A DNA stretch of 64,000 nucleotides. Source: Aptenodytes patagonicus (Eukaryota > Chordata > Aves > Sphenisciformes > Spheniscidae). The stretch lies in the NCBI RefSeq assembly GCF_965638725.1, contig NC_134949.1, positions 122,262,294 through 122,326,293 of the forward strand, written 5' to 3'. Shown here in pieces: positions 20,518 to 32,300 of the stretch. The notes beneath the pieces are model-generated. The model saw nothing but the letters and a program-made list of their open reading frames with translations. It was not told where the DNA came from and searched no databases. The stretch's first letter is position 1; every line of letters starts with the position of its first letter. The translations under genes were made by a program, and so were the position numbers.

Positions 20518-22596
20518 GTAAGTGAGAACCACTGTTACTTTATAATATACGAATTGATATTGTCCAGCTTTATTTCTGGACTTAACATACAGAAGATCTT
20601 GTCTTTTTCTTTCTTTAACATTCTGTGAGTATATGCCTGAACACTGAAAATACGCAACACTCATTTTTAATGAATACTTCTCGCGTCTCTCCAGGTTGCT
20701 GCAGGTACAGTTCAGGCTGGATTCTCCACAGAGAAACAAAAATGACTGTTCAGATGCAGCAGAAAGAGTAGCTATTTCATGCCACGGTTTGATAAGGACT
20801 TACACCTTTCAGCTGTTAGAAAGTAAATCTTTTCTGTAAATCAAGTGAGAAGTCAGTTTGGGGTGCAGGGAGTTGTGAGTGGCTGGTCTCTCAACCAGAC
20901 CGCTTTTTTAATTTGAAAGGACTCTGCTGTTGTTCTTTAGCTCTGTTGATGGATTACTCTGAAACCTGTTTTGCTGGATGGATTGCTGTATTCAAGTCAG
21001 TGAACTGATTTCTACGTCTCTGCAGAGAAAGCTGATCAAGTGAAATAATGGGGGAGGCAGAGAGAATACTCAGCTTACAAAAGAGTTCTCCTTACTGTGA
21101 ATCAAGGCATTAAATACACCTTTTCATATTTTTTTTTATATAACGTCATGCATGTAGTATTGAATACTACACTTTTAAAAAAATTTTTTATGACATGTAA
21201 ACGTTACTGCAGTGTACAGTTATACTTTAACATTTGTGCTTCATAAAAAGAAAATTTTTCACATCCCTGTCTGAATTTTTACTGTGGCTCCTACATGCCT
21301 TTGAAAAGCTACATGAGTTAGCCTGCTAAGAATTTACTCCTTATGGGAAGGCTTTTAGGTACCGCAGAGCTGAAAAAACAACTTTTTTCACCTTGTGTTG
21401 ATCTGCTTAGGTACTGCTTTTCTGCCCGCAAGCAGTTTTCTGGCCGCCATGGCTGGCAGTCGTTCTTTTGGTCAGGATAGCTGGGAGTAATTTCGAAGGT
21501 GCGCGACTTTTAAGAATAAGTAGGCGTAAGTACCCGACAGCTTGGATCTTGACAAGTTAATTATTTGCAGCTTTACGCATCCGTAGAATTAGCGGATGGA
21601 ACTTCCGCTCACAGTGACCCTGTGACACTCTGCTGTTTGTACAGTGCAGTTGGTGTGCACCTCTCCGCAGTGGTAGAAGCCGGGGGAATCGCTCGCACGT
21701 AAGCGCAGGCAGTGGGACTGCCCATCCCAGGGAAGGCCAAACCTGCCTCGTAGCCTCATTTAATAACAGGAGGTGATAAGTGGGCTGGAAACAAATGTAT
21801 TAAACCCCCACAAAGAACTGGTGTTTTCAGTTGGCAACAGTAATAGCTTGAGAAAGAACCCTTTTTACTCTGTGAATAATAAAACTGCTCCCCTGGCCCG
21901 CAAGTTTATGCTGGTTTTGATCAGGGACGCTGAATGTTGTGGTACAAGTAGTGGCATTGGCATCTTTGGTGCAGGCCGGATCCTGAAGTCAGGAGATAAA
22001 CCTTACCTCAGGTAACGTTCGTATTGCCTGCAGCGGGAATTGCGCTCAAGATCAGGCTTGATGCTGTGCGTCATCTGACGTCTCTTTATGCATTATTTAT
22101 TCATCCACTTTATGCTGACCTCCCATCTCCTGTCTTCCCGGCTGCCAGGCTGCGTGCTGAAAACGCTCTTTAGAGGTGATGAGCATCCAAGCAGCCAGGC
22201 ATCACTGATATATTTTAAAACACAGCACCGATGAACAGCTTTCCAAACCTGTGGGGAGGTTCGGGTGCTGGGTATGCTCTTTCTGGAAAGGGGAACGCGG
22301 CCGTGGCGAACGTGGGGAGGCTTCGGAAAAGCTGGGGTGAGCCGACCGGGGCGCGGGTGATGTTCCCCCCGGCGCTCGGAGGCGGTCAGCCCCCTCGGCC
22401 GAGGGTGAAGCCCCGCAGCCCGGGGCGGCCGCCGTGCCCGCACGCCGCCGCGCCCCGCCCCGCCCCGCCCCGCCCCGGGAAGGCGGAAGGGTTTCGGGGC
22501 GGCCCCCCTCCCCCGCCTGCGAGGGCAGCGCCCGGTGCCATGGCGCGGCGACGCCGGCGGCTCCGCTGCTGAGGGAGGCCCGCGCCGGGAGCCGTC
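20518..22596 (+). other. IFNAR2 3' UTR, intergenic gap and IL10RB promoter region
   Basis: AT-rich 3' UTR follows the TGA. Possible poly(A) signals are ATTAAA at 21109-21114 and AATAAA at 21878-21883; the one used is unknown. GC content rises from about 22230 into the IL10RB CpG island. The gap between stop and next start codon is 2.08 kb. Confidence 0.6.
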
Positions 22597-23330
22597 ATGG
22601 CCGCCGCCCTCCGGTGCGCCCTCTGCAGCTGCCTCCTGCTCTGCGGTGAGTCCGCCCCGGGCCTGGCGGGGGGCGGCGGAGGGACCCGGCCGGCCCGGGC
22701 GAGGGCTCGTCCTCCCGATCCCCGCCTCGCCGCGGGGGGGGGCCGGCGGCGGGGCCGAGGGCGGCGGGAGCAAGGGTCGCTAGAGGCGGCCGGCTTCGTT
22801 CTCCGGGGCTGCGCTGCCCCGAGAGCCCGGGGGCCGCCGGTGGCGGGGTCACAAGGAGCTGGCGACCGCCGGGGGGGGCGCCGCTGCCGCGACGAGCCGA
22901 GCGGCACCGACAGCGAGCGAGCAGCCGGCCGGGAGTCCTCCGCCGCGCCGTAAGGGGAGCGGGGAAAGGCCGGCGGCAGCCCGCCCGCCCTTCGCGGGGG
23001 ACCTTAGCTGGGGGGCGCGGAGGGCTGCCGGCGGGATGCTCCGCTGGCGGGGGCCCAGCTCCCGCTTGCCGACGCGCTTTTCTTTCCCCGAAGGCTGTAC
23101 CTGTGCTGGGAAACTGGAACTTTCCTTTTCGGTTTTGGACACCTGTGCAAGTCCCTGTGATGAAACGGGCGTGTGGGAGCGAAACTGTGCTCTTCCAGGC
23201 ACAGTAACCGTGAGCTGTGGGAGCGCGGGTGTAGCTGTGCCTGCAAAGCCCGGCACAAACTGGCCTTCTCTGGCAGAGCTCGTGCTGCGCCGGGCACGGC
23301 GAGAGCACTCGGAGAGCGGCCACCATGGCC
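22230..23330. promoter_or_regulatory. CpG island at the IL10RB promoter and exon 1
   Basis: Strongly GC- and CpG-rich sequence around the ATG at 22597. Tandem CCCCGCC boxes at about 22451-22476 look like clustered Sp1-type sites, and no TATA box is evident. Long open frames on both strands here are a by-product of the base composition. Confidence 0.85.
22597..22645 (+). CDS. IL10RB: IL10RB exon 1, signal peptide
   Basis: [16 protein letters not shown], then donor GTGAGT; end phase 1. The start context is GCCGTCATGG. Confidence 0.88.
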
Positions 23331-26300
23331 ACTGTCGTGGTTTAACCTCAGCCGGCAACTAAGCACCACACAGCTCCTCGCTCACTCCCCGCCGGTGGGA
23401 TGGGGGAGAGAATCGGAAGAGTAAAAGTGAGAAAACTCGTGGGTTGAGATAAAGGCAGTTTAATAGGTAAAGCAAAAGCCGCGCACGCAAGCAAAGCAAA
23501 GCAAAACAAGGTAATTCATTCACTCCTTCCCATTGGCAGGCAGGTGTTCAGCCATCTCCAGGAAAGCAGGGCTCCATCGTGAATAACGGTTACTTGGGAA
23601 GACAAATGCCATCACTCCAAACGTCCCCCCCTTCCTTCTTCTTCCCCCAGCTTTATATGCTGAGCATGATGTCACACGGTATGGAATATCCCTTTGGCCA
23701 GTTGGGGTCAGCTGTCCTGGCTGTGCCCCCTCCCGGCTTCTCGCTGGCAGGGCATGAGAAGCTGAAAAGTCCTTGACTAGTGTAAGCACTGCTCAGCAAC
23801 AACTAAAACATCGGTGTGTTATCAACATTATTCTCATCCTAAATCCAAAACACAGCACTCTACCAGCTACTAGGAAGAAAATTAACTCTATCCCTGCCGA
23901 AACCAGGACAGCCACTTAAACTGGCCCGGGCCATGCGCTTCCCAAAACAGGCCGTACCTAAGGCTGTGATGTGAGCTGTGCACAAACCTTTCATTTACAA
24001 AGTACAAAACCACAGAAGTATTTTCTCATCTCTTTGGGTCCACAGTGCTGAATAAAAAACTTTACCTGGAGGCTTTTCAAGTAGAAAACGCTGTCAGGGA
24101 AGCGAGCCTTCAAAAGAACCATGCTTTGTACTGGGGATTTACAAGCCCACCTCAGACCTTTGGAGGGAGCTTCCTCAAAGCGAGGGCAGCACCCTAGAGA
24201 GGGTCCTTTGTAGCGAGGACCACGTCGTGCGAGAGAGGAGAAATCAGATGCCTCGTACTAGCCAGATTTTTTTTCAGCTGGGTTGTTCACGCTGAGTCTT
24301 TACAGCCTGTTACCTGCACCCATCTTCCTTAGCGTTCTGCATACCTGGGATTTTGCAGGTAGGAGAAGGTGTGGTAGCAGGAGGCCAGAGGTGCTGCAGA
24401 GGGGCACAGCATGTGCATGGGCAGAGATCTCTGAAGGCGAGTGTGGTGACACTGAGGGTGGTGAAGCACTGGCACAGGTTGCCCAGAGAGGTGGTGGATG
24501 CCCCATCCCTGGAAACATTCAAGGTCAGGTTGGACGGGGCTCTGAGCAACCTGATCTAGTTGAAGGTGTCCCTGCCCACAGCAGGGGGGTTGGACTAGAA
24601 TCATAGAATCATAGAATCATTGAGGTTGGAAAAGACCTCTAAGATCATCGAGTCCAACCATCGACCCAACACCACCACCCACTAAACCATGTCCCTAAGC
24701 GCCTCATCTACTCGTCTTTTAAATACCTCCAGGGATGGGGACTCCACCACTTCCCTGGGCAGCCTCTTCCAATGTTTAACCACTCTTTCAGTAAAGAAAT
24801 TTTTCCTCACGTCCAATCTAAACCTCCCCTGGCACAACTTGAGGCCATTTCCTCTTGTCCTATCGCTAGTTACTTAGGAGAAGAGACCAACACCCACCTC
24901 GCTACAACCTCCTTTCAGGGAGTTGTAGAGCGCGATAAGGTCTCCCGTCAGCCTCCTTGTCTCCAGACTAAACAATCCCAGTTCCCTCAGCCGCTCCTCA
25001 TAAGACTTGTTCTCCAGACCCTTCACCAGCCTCGTTGCCCTTCTCTGGACACGCTCCAGCACCTCAACATCCTTCTTGTAGTGAGGGGCCCAAAACTGAA
25101 CACAGTATTTGAGGTGCGGCCTCACCAGTGCCGAGTACAGGGGCACGATCACTTCCCTACTCCTGCTGGCCACACTATTTCTGATACAGGCCAGGACTAG
25201 ATGACCTTTAGAGGTCCCTTCCAATCCAAACTATTTTATGATTCTATGATTCTCTGAGTGCCCGAAGCGGGTACCGGTGAGGGCACGTATGCACAGGGAT
25301 GGCATCTCTCAAGGAGGTCTGGGTGCAGGGGAGCAAGCAACTTCTGCTGTCATGATGTGAAGTGCGTTTGAGTTGATTTGTTGGGTGCGAGGGTAACATT
25401 GTGGGAATTGAGTCTGTGAAATAGTTTTTATTTAATCAGGGTATAGATTTAAAACTCTTGTCTGCTAAAGGTGGGTAACTGACACGTTCATTTCATGTGT
25501 TTATGCATCAACTATAGACATATAAAATAGGTTATTTATCTTAGAACATACGTCATTAGGTTTTACTCCTGTGACATTTAAGCACTAATCTGATCTGACA
25601 GGGTTTGTTTGCATTGATCACTTGTGTTGCAATAACGGGCCAAAATTCTATTTTAGCTTCAATACCAACAATTATTTTAAAATAATTAAATCATAATAGT
25701 AATGGACTGTTCATCAATACTACTTTAGGGTTTCCTTTATTCGGTTTCAATAAAGCAAAACGACCGTGTTTTCATCGCTTGTGAAGAGTGCCAATTAATG
25801 ATACGTTTATCTGTGTGGTATATTTAATAGCTCTCTTGCCTTCGAAGGTATTTCTTGTTTATCTCTGTTTTTCAAAAGCGTGACTTAATAACAGAATGAG
25901 TAAAGCATTTTAAATGGCAATGTTAATCCATGCAGTGATGGTATAAACATGCTTACGGTGGATTTTTTTAGAATTATTTCAGTCTTATACCCAGGTCTAT
26001 GTAGAAAGACTGTTCATGTTCCTCTTCAGAAAAAAAAACCCACAACAAATCAATCCACACACCCATGTTATTTCCGTAGTGCTACTGGAGCACTAATTAG
26101 AAAAACTTGATTTTGACAATGTCGGTGAGAGTTCGTGCACGTAGCCTGATGGGCCCTAAGTCTTAGGCAGTAACAAGTCAGTCATGCTTAAGAAATGATG
26201 ATATCATAAAGGCCGTACTTACTGGAAATAATTGGTGCTGGCTAATTTGTTTTTGTTGCATAAGCTCAGGAGGAACGATAGGCATCAGGATTTAAATTAA

Positions 26301-29300
26301 TTATATTAAAGGCTGTTTTAAAAAAAGCGTCTGAGGCAAGGAAGAGAAAGAAGGCTGTATTTAAGTTGTGGATGACAAGTCGCTGGAGAAACACATACTA
26401 AAATGTTTGTTTGTTTTTGATTGCTCCCACAGTATCTGGAATAGTGCCAAAACCCCAAAACGCAAGAATTATTTCAGTTAATTTTCGTAGCATTTTACAG
26501 TGGGATGCACCCAGGTTTCACAATGGGAACATAAGTTACACTGTCCAATCTAACAGGTAAGTCTGGGGGAGCTGTGCTTTCTTTAATTCGCGTTTTATAG
26601 CTGCGTGTGTTTGTGATGTGTTTCCTTTTTCATAGGAAGATCAGTAGCTGTCCCTTTCCTTTAGCTTGTGAGAGGCTTATCTTCTGAGCTAAATAACAGG
26701 GCGGAGGCATTTTCCACACATTTCATGCCCAAGGCAGCTCTGTACGTACTTTTTTTGGAACCAGAAACACATTTTAACGCCTGTCATTAGCTGCGTGCAT
26801 GGTTTTTCTCTATCATGTAGCTGGTACCTGCGATTCAAGAGACTTAGTCCCGCTGAGCGTTAGGACCTTGCCTGATCTTTCACTCCAGCAGCATTTTGTG
26901 CTCTGCCACCAACGCGGCCAGCTTGCCTGCGCCCTTAGTGGAAATGCCCGATGAACTGCAGGCTGGTGGCTCGTCCGTTCAGAGCCTTAAACTTAGGACG
27001 CATTTTCTGAGGTCTCCTTTTGTCGGTTTTGGTGGGTTGATTTAGCTTTCATTGGGTTTTGCCACTGTGTCCTTCCGAGCTGGTCTTTCCCGTTGGGAAA
27101 AGTGGTCCGTGCGGCTGTACCGAGGAAGGCGGCCGCTTCCCCAGCCCAGCGGTGGGCTCCCTGCCTGCCTCCGTGCCTGACAAGGAAACCATGTGATGGG
27201 CCAGAGGTCTCGCGTTCCCGCTGAAGGTCGAATTCTTTGGCCAAGACAGGGAAGGATGTAAAGCGGAGACGATGGCCCCCACAGGCGGGTGCCTGCTGAG
27301 GAGAAATCCCCAAACTGAGGGTACGGGCCATCTTAGTCAAAAGAAGATTTTTCTGGGTTCTGGTAGCAATTACCTGTTGATCGCTACGTTCCTAGCTGGG
27401 CTTTTGGTGCAAACCAGAAAGAATATCATTTATTATACGGTTCCCAGTCAGTTCTCAGGCTCTATTTTCTCTGGCTTTTCCTTATATGCATATCGTAAAG
27501 ACAGTCCTGCACAAAGTCCGACTTAGCAAAGCCGTGCATAGCGATATTGTCTTAATATTTGCAGACTTGTCTGATAACTACCATCTGTTGGATGGAGTTT
27601 TGTAACCACTGTCAAGAAAAGGGCATCTATTTACTGAATCGTAATTTTAATCTCGAACTTTATCACAGATTTACAGATGCATATAAAATACTTAATGTGT
27701 ATGTACACACCAGTAATAATGTTTCTTATACACTGGATTTTTCTTGTTCATGAGTCATAATTGATTGTTTTAAGAGAGATGTGCCTCTTTTCCAGTTAAT
27801 TGAGAGGAAAGACATTTAGTCAGTTATAATTTACCCATCATATATGTTTTGTTTCTCTTCCATACAGCATCAATTTCCCTGGAGAGACATATGAAAACGT
27901 GAGCACAAACTTGAGACTCACAGAGTGTGACATCTCTTCTCTGTCTGTGTATGGAGACTACAATTTACAGGTCAGAGCCGAGTCAGAAGATAACCATTCA
28001 GACTGGGCGACCGTCAGATTTAAGCCAATGGATGACAGTAAGCCTTTTTCTAATCTTCCACAAAAAATATTGTCTGCTATTGATGTACCTTTACAATTTG
28101 CCTCCATAAGAAAAGCTGCAGCATGCAGATCGCTTAAATTTAATTACATTGAACTATAAAATCTTAGTTGTAACACTTCCATTATTTGAAGGCAGAAGTT
28201 GCTGTCAGGAAGCATAGTAGGTTCATTATTATAGTAGATGTTAGTACTGGTACTTGAAATACCTTTTGAGGAGGTTTTAAAAAAATTTATTTTTTTCCCT
28301 TAAAATAAGGCTTCGTTTATATTTCTTAGCCAGGGAGAGCTTTTCTTCAAGGATTCAGACTTCCTGTATATCTAAATAAGTTCAATTACTTTCTCCTTCA
28401 TTGCTATGTCAGGCAAAAAGCTTTCTTTTTATTTTTTTAATTAAAAAAAATTCACAGCGAAAGATGAATTTTTACTCAGAAATCTTCATTTGCCATTCTC
28501 TTAGTGAGGCTTTACAGTCTTTTGTGAGCGATGATTTAGACATTGCCTTGCATTAGAGTGCACAACAGAGATGTTAATCATGTTGCTGTCACCTGAGCTT
28601 GGGAACGAGGGAGTGGTTTTTACCAATAGGCGTCCTTTATTTGTACATTCTTACGCCACTCATAAGCAAAAGTGAAATTATTTTAGATTACAAAGTTATT
28701 GTTACCCAAGCCTTTTTTCTCCTCACAGCTGTTAATACAAAACCATGCAGGAAGCTTCTGTTACACCTCATCTTTGAGAAAAACTTTTAAAAATCCTTTT
28801 CTTGTTCAGCCTTCATTTGCTTGAATTTCATCATTCTGTTCCTTGGATTTCAGAGTGTAATTTCACAGTTTACAGCCTTGTTTTCCAAAAGGCTTTTATT
28901 GGTTATCTCTCTCCAAAAGCATAATGTTGATATAATTTGATCTGCCTCGAACAGAAGCACTGAAACATAGCTCAGAAAAAAAAAATACAACGTTGCAAGT
29001 ATAAATTACAGCCAAAAGAAAGTGTAATACAAAAAGTATGGATGGATTTTCAGAGCCGAGAGCAAACGTGTAAATCATTAACAGAGTTGTAGTTTGACGT
29101 AGTGTTTGAAAGAGCGTGCGTGTGGCCTTCAGAGCAGGCTTGGCTTTGGAAAGGCAGCTTATTCCTGAACTGGGGAAAGCTGGATACAAAACTACCTGGA
29201 AAGAAAGACCTGGGAGTAGTGGCCAACGGACCAAATCTCTGAGGAGGACATGAGGATTTTTAATGTTGTCATAGCTGGCCTGAGCAGGGCATCATGATAA

Positions 29301-32300
29301 AAATATCTGATATTCCTTTCTGTGTTATTATTTCTGCTAGTGCTTTTGTAAGAAATTCCACACTGTATTGTAGGAATAGCCTGAGAAAACCAGAGTAACC
29401 GAGACCCTTGTCACGTTATTTTTTGCAAGTTCAGCAACATATTCATGAGCATTACATGAATGCATGGTCCAGCAAGTAGATCTTTTTTTTTAAATTAAAG
29501 AAAGACATATTTCTAGAGGAATGCAAAACTGTCTGTATATTGAGCTCTTCCTTTCTTAGACACTTGATAGCGTGGCTGTAGCCAGGCAGAACTTGAGTAG
29601 AGGCAGCCAAGGCAGAGTTGTTTGTTGGCATTACAGGAGACTTTAATGGAGAGCTCATTGCAGACACAACGTAGTTGGTAACTAAGCTACTCAGGAATTA
29701 ATTTAGGTAGTGGCACAAAAACGTAATAAGGACCAGCCATTTTCAAAATACGAGAATATAATATTCAGCCTAAGGAGCTCAATCTTCAAGACATGCAGAA
29801 ATAATTCAAATGTTTCAGTTTTTCAAAGTGATCACAATGAAAGAAACATTAAATCACTTCACTAGAGGGTCTCCTCAGAAAAGACAGATGTTGCAACAGC
29901 TTGGCCCAGAAAGAGAAGTGAGTGATAACCTATAGAAATAGTCCTTCCTCTCTCAGGAGTCACCACAGCTGGCAAAAGAGAACTGAGTTAATTTAGCTAT
30001 GGGAAATGTAGTCTGCAAAAATATCTGTTATTTAACTGCAAAAATAAATCCCTTTCAAGATCAGTTCTATAAGGAAAGGATTTATTTATGCCTGACCCGT
30101 GAAAGGAAATTACTTTCTTCTAATAGGTAAAATCATTTGAAGCGTGAATCGTCACAGGTCGTGTGAAAATGTCAAATTGAAAACAATGTGAAACTGAATT
30201 CCTTTCTTTCTTCTCTTCCACCATTCTAATGTATAGCAGTCGTTGGGCCGCCTGATGTAAAAGTGAAGTCTGAGTCTGGGTCCCTGCATGTGGATTTCAT
30301 AGGCCCTTTTGCTGAACACGAACATGACAAGTGGCCTCTAAAGCAATATTACGGCTCGTGGAATTACAGAATACTGTACTGGAAGAAAGGCAGCAATACA
30401 GAGGTAACTTCTGCTTCCTGCATCTTGTGACTCCATGACTTTGACATATGCTTTTCTTGGTAAAATACCGTACTGATGAAGTTCCGAAAGCTAACAGTAC
30501 TGAAGTAAAAATGTATCTCTACTAATTACAGTGTAATAAAGTCTAGTCACTACAACTGGTACTCAGAGCAAATGGCAGGTAGCTGTGTAGTTAAACAGTA
30601 GCATGGATATGATTTGCTCTTTCCATAATTAGAAATAACTGCTATGTTATGAGAATTTATTCCCTCAGTTTAGTGATGATTTATTTGTGGTGCAGCCTGC
30701 CCCACCAAATCTCTGTATTTCACACATACAAGGAAGGGTAAACTCAGAAGCTGTAACGTCAGCAGTATCTGTGATCATGGTGATAAGCTGACTTAGATTC
30801 AAATCTCATGTCGTTCAAGTATTTGTGCTCTTTGTGGGACTCTGGGCTTTGAATACCACCATGGCTGGGGCCTTATCTTAACTGTGGTCACCTTCACTTC
30901 TTCAATTTCTATCAGTTGTAGTTCGCTTTCTTCCTCTCGTGGACAGCCTCTTCCACAGACACGCCTGTTATTCAGCTCAAAAGACTTCTCCATACAAAAT
31001 GCATGGAGAAGGATCATAAATAATATATTAATTATAGGGTCATGAGTTCTATTACAGGAAAAAAGGAAGCCCTTTACCAGAAGGTATCAGTCACAGTATA
31101 ATTAGTGCTTTGTACATCGGTACAATTTTCACATAATAGGACTCCACTACATATAATTCTGATTTGTATTTGTTACCCTGCAAAATTCTTTGGCATTCAA
31201 TTCCAGAAAATGAAGGATCATCATTTCCCAAAAAACAGACTGGTTTTCAATTCCCAAACTGCAAGAAATGAAGGTATTTGTATCAGAAACAGTGTGGCCA
31301 GCAGGAGTAGGGAAGTGATTTTCCCCCCGCACTCGGCACTGGTGAGGCCGCACCTCAAATACTGTGTTCAGTTTTGGGCCCCTCACTACAAGAAGGACGT
31401 TGAGGTGCTGGAGCGTGTCCAGAGAAGGGCAACGAGGCTGGTGAAGGGTCTAGAGCACAAGTCTTATGAGGAGCGGCTGAGGGAACTGGGGTTGTTTAGC
31501 CTGGAGAAAAGGAGGCTGAGGGGAGACCTCATCGCTCTCTACAACTACCTGAAAGGAGGTTGTAGCGAGGTGGGTGTCGGTCTCTTCTCCCAAGTAACAA
31601 GCGATAGGACGAGAGGAAACAGCCTCAAGTTGCACCAAGGAAGGTTTAGATTGAACATGAGGAAACATTTCTTCACCGAAAGGGTTGTCGAGCACTGGAA
31701 GAGGCTGCCCAGGGAAGTGGTTGAGTCACCCTCCCTGGAGGGTATTAAAAGACGTGTAGATGTGGCGCTTAGGGACATGGTTTAGTGGTGGACTCGGAGT
31801 GTTAGGTTTATGGCTGAACTCGATGATCTTAGAGGTCTTTTCCAACCTAAAGGATTCTATGATTCTATAAATTTCCATAGGGATCAAAGAAGCAAAAGGC
31901 ATAGACTGTGTAACTTCATAAGTTGTTTTTCAAGTGGATGCTTGCTTAAAATGTTGAAACCTAGCTAGAGTCTTCTCACCCCTGAGAAAGAATCTGTTAC
32001 TATGTAATGGGGCATGTTGTAGGGATTCCTATACTCTGCAGGGACCATATAGTTACAGGGACATAACCAATCATGCCTCTAAACAGCAAGTTGCATCTGC
32101 TGTCAGTCACCTAATAGCTTCCACAAGCCTTTTTCTTTCTCTGTCATTTTCTTTCTTTTGTCTAGATCATCCATCCTACTTGCTCCATCTCAAATTAAAT
32201 TATGTTTGTCTGTGACAGCACTCTTCGTTGATCTTATTTGGTTAGGCAATTGTTTCTCTCTGCAAGCAGATCTCATTTATCACATCTCTGTAGGCCTCTT

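Larger units (their letters stand above)
22646..26432 (+). other. IL10RB intron 1
   Basis: 3.8 kb: the CpG island remainder, the solo ERVL LTR, about 0.5 kb of unrecognised sequence, nested CR1 copies (about 24440-25255), then AT-rich sequence without recognised content. Confidence 0.8.

Noticed and set aside
21449..21490. ATG in a perfect GCCGCCATGG context, 13-codon ORF downstream of IFNAR2
   Set aside because: Too short, no signal or motif, and no sign of its own promoter; most likely chance within the 3' UTR or gap.
22093..23370. Several long minus- and plus-strand frames around IL10RB exon 1
   Set aside because: They are Pro/Arg/Gly/Ala-rich readings of a CpG island in several frames at once, without motifs or splice support.
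26993..27340. 115-codon minus-strand frame in IL10RB intron 2
   Set aside because: Locally GC-rich intron with overlapping frames; no family resemblance or splice sites that join it to anything.
31105..31785. 226-codon plus-strand frame as a host gene
   Set aside because: From about 31276 it is the end of CR1 ORF2 and the 3' region; the left part is unrelated intron read through by chance.
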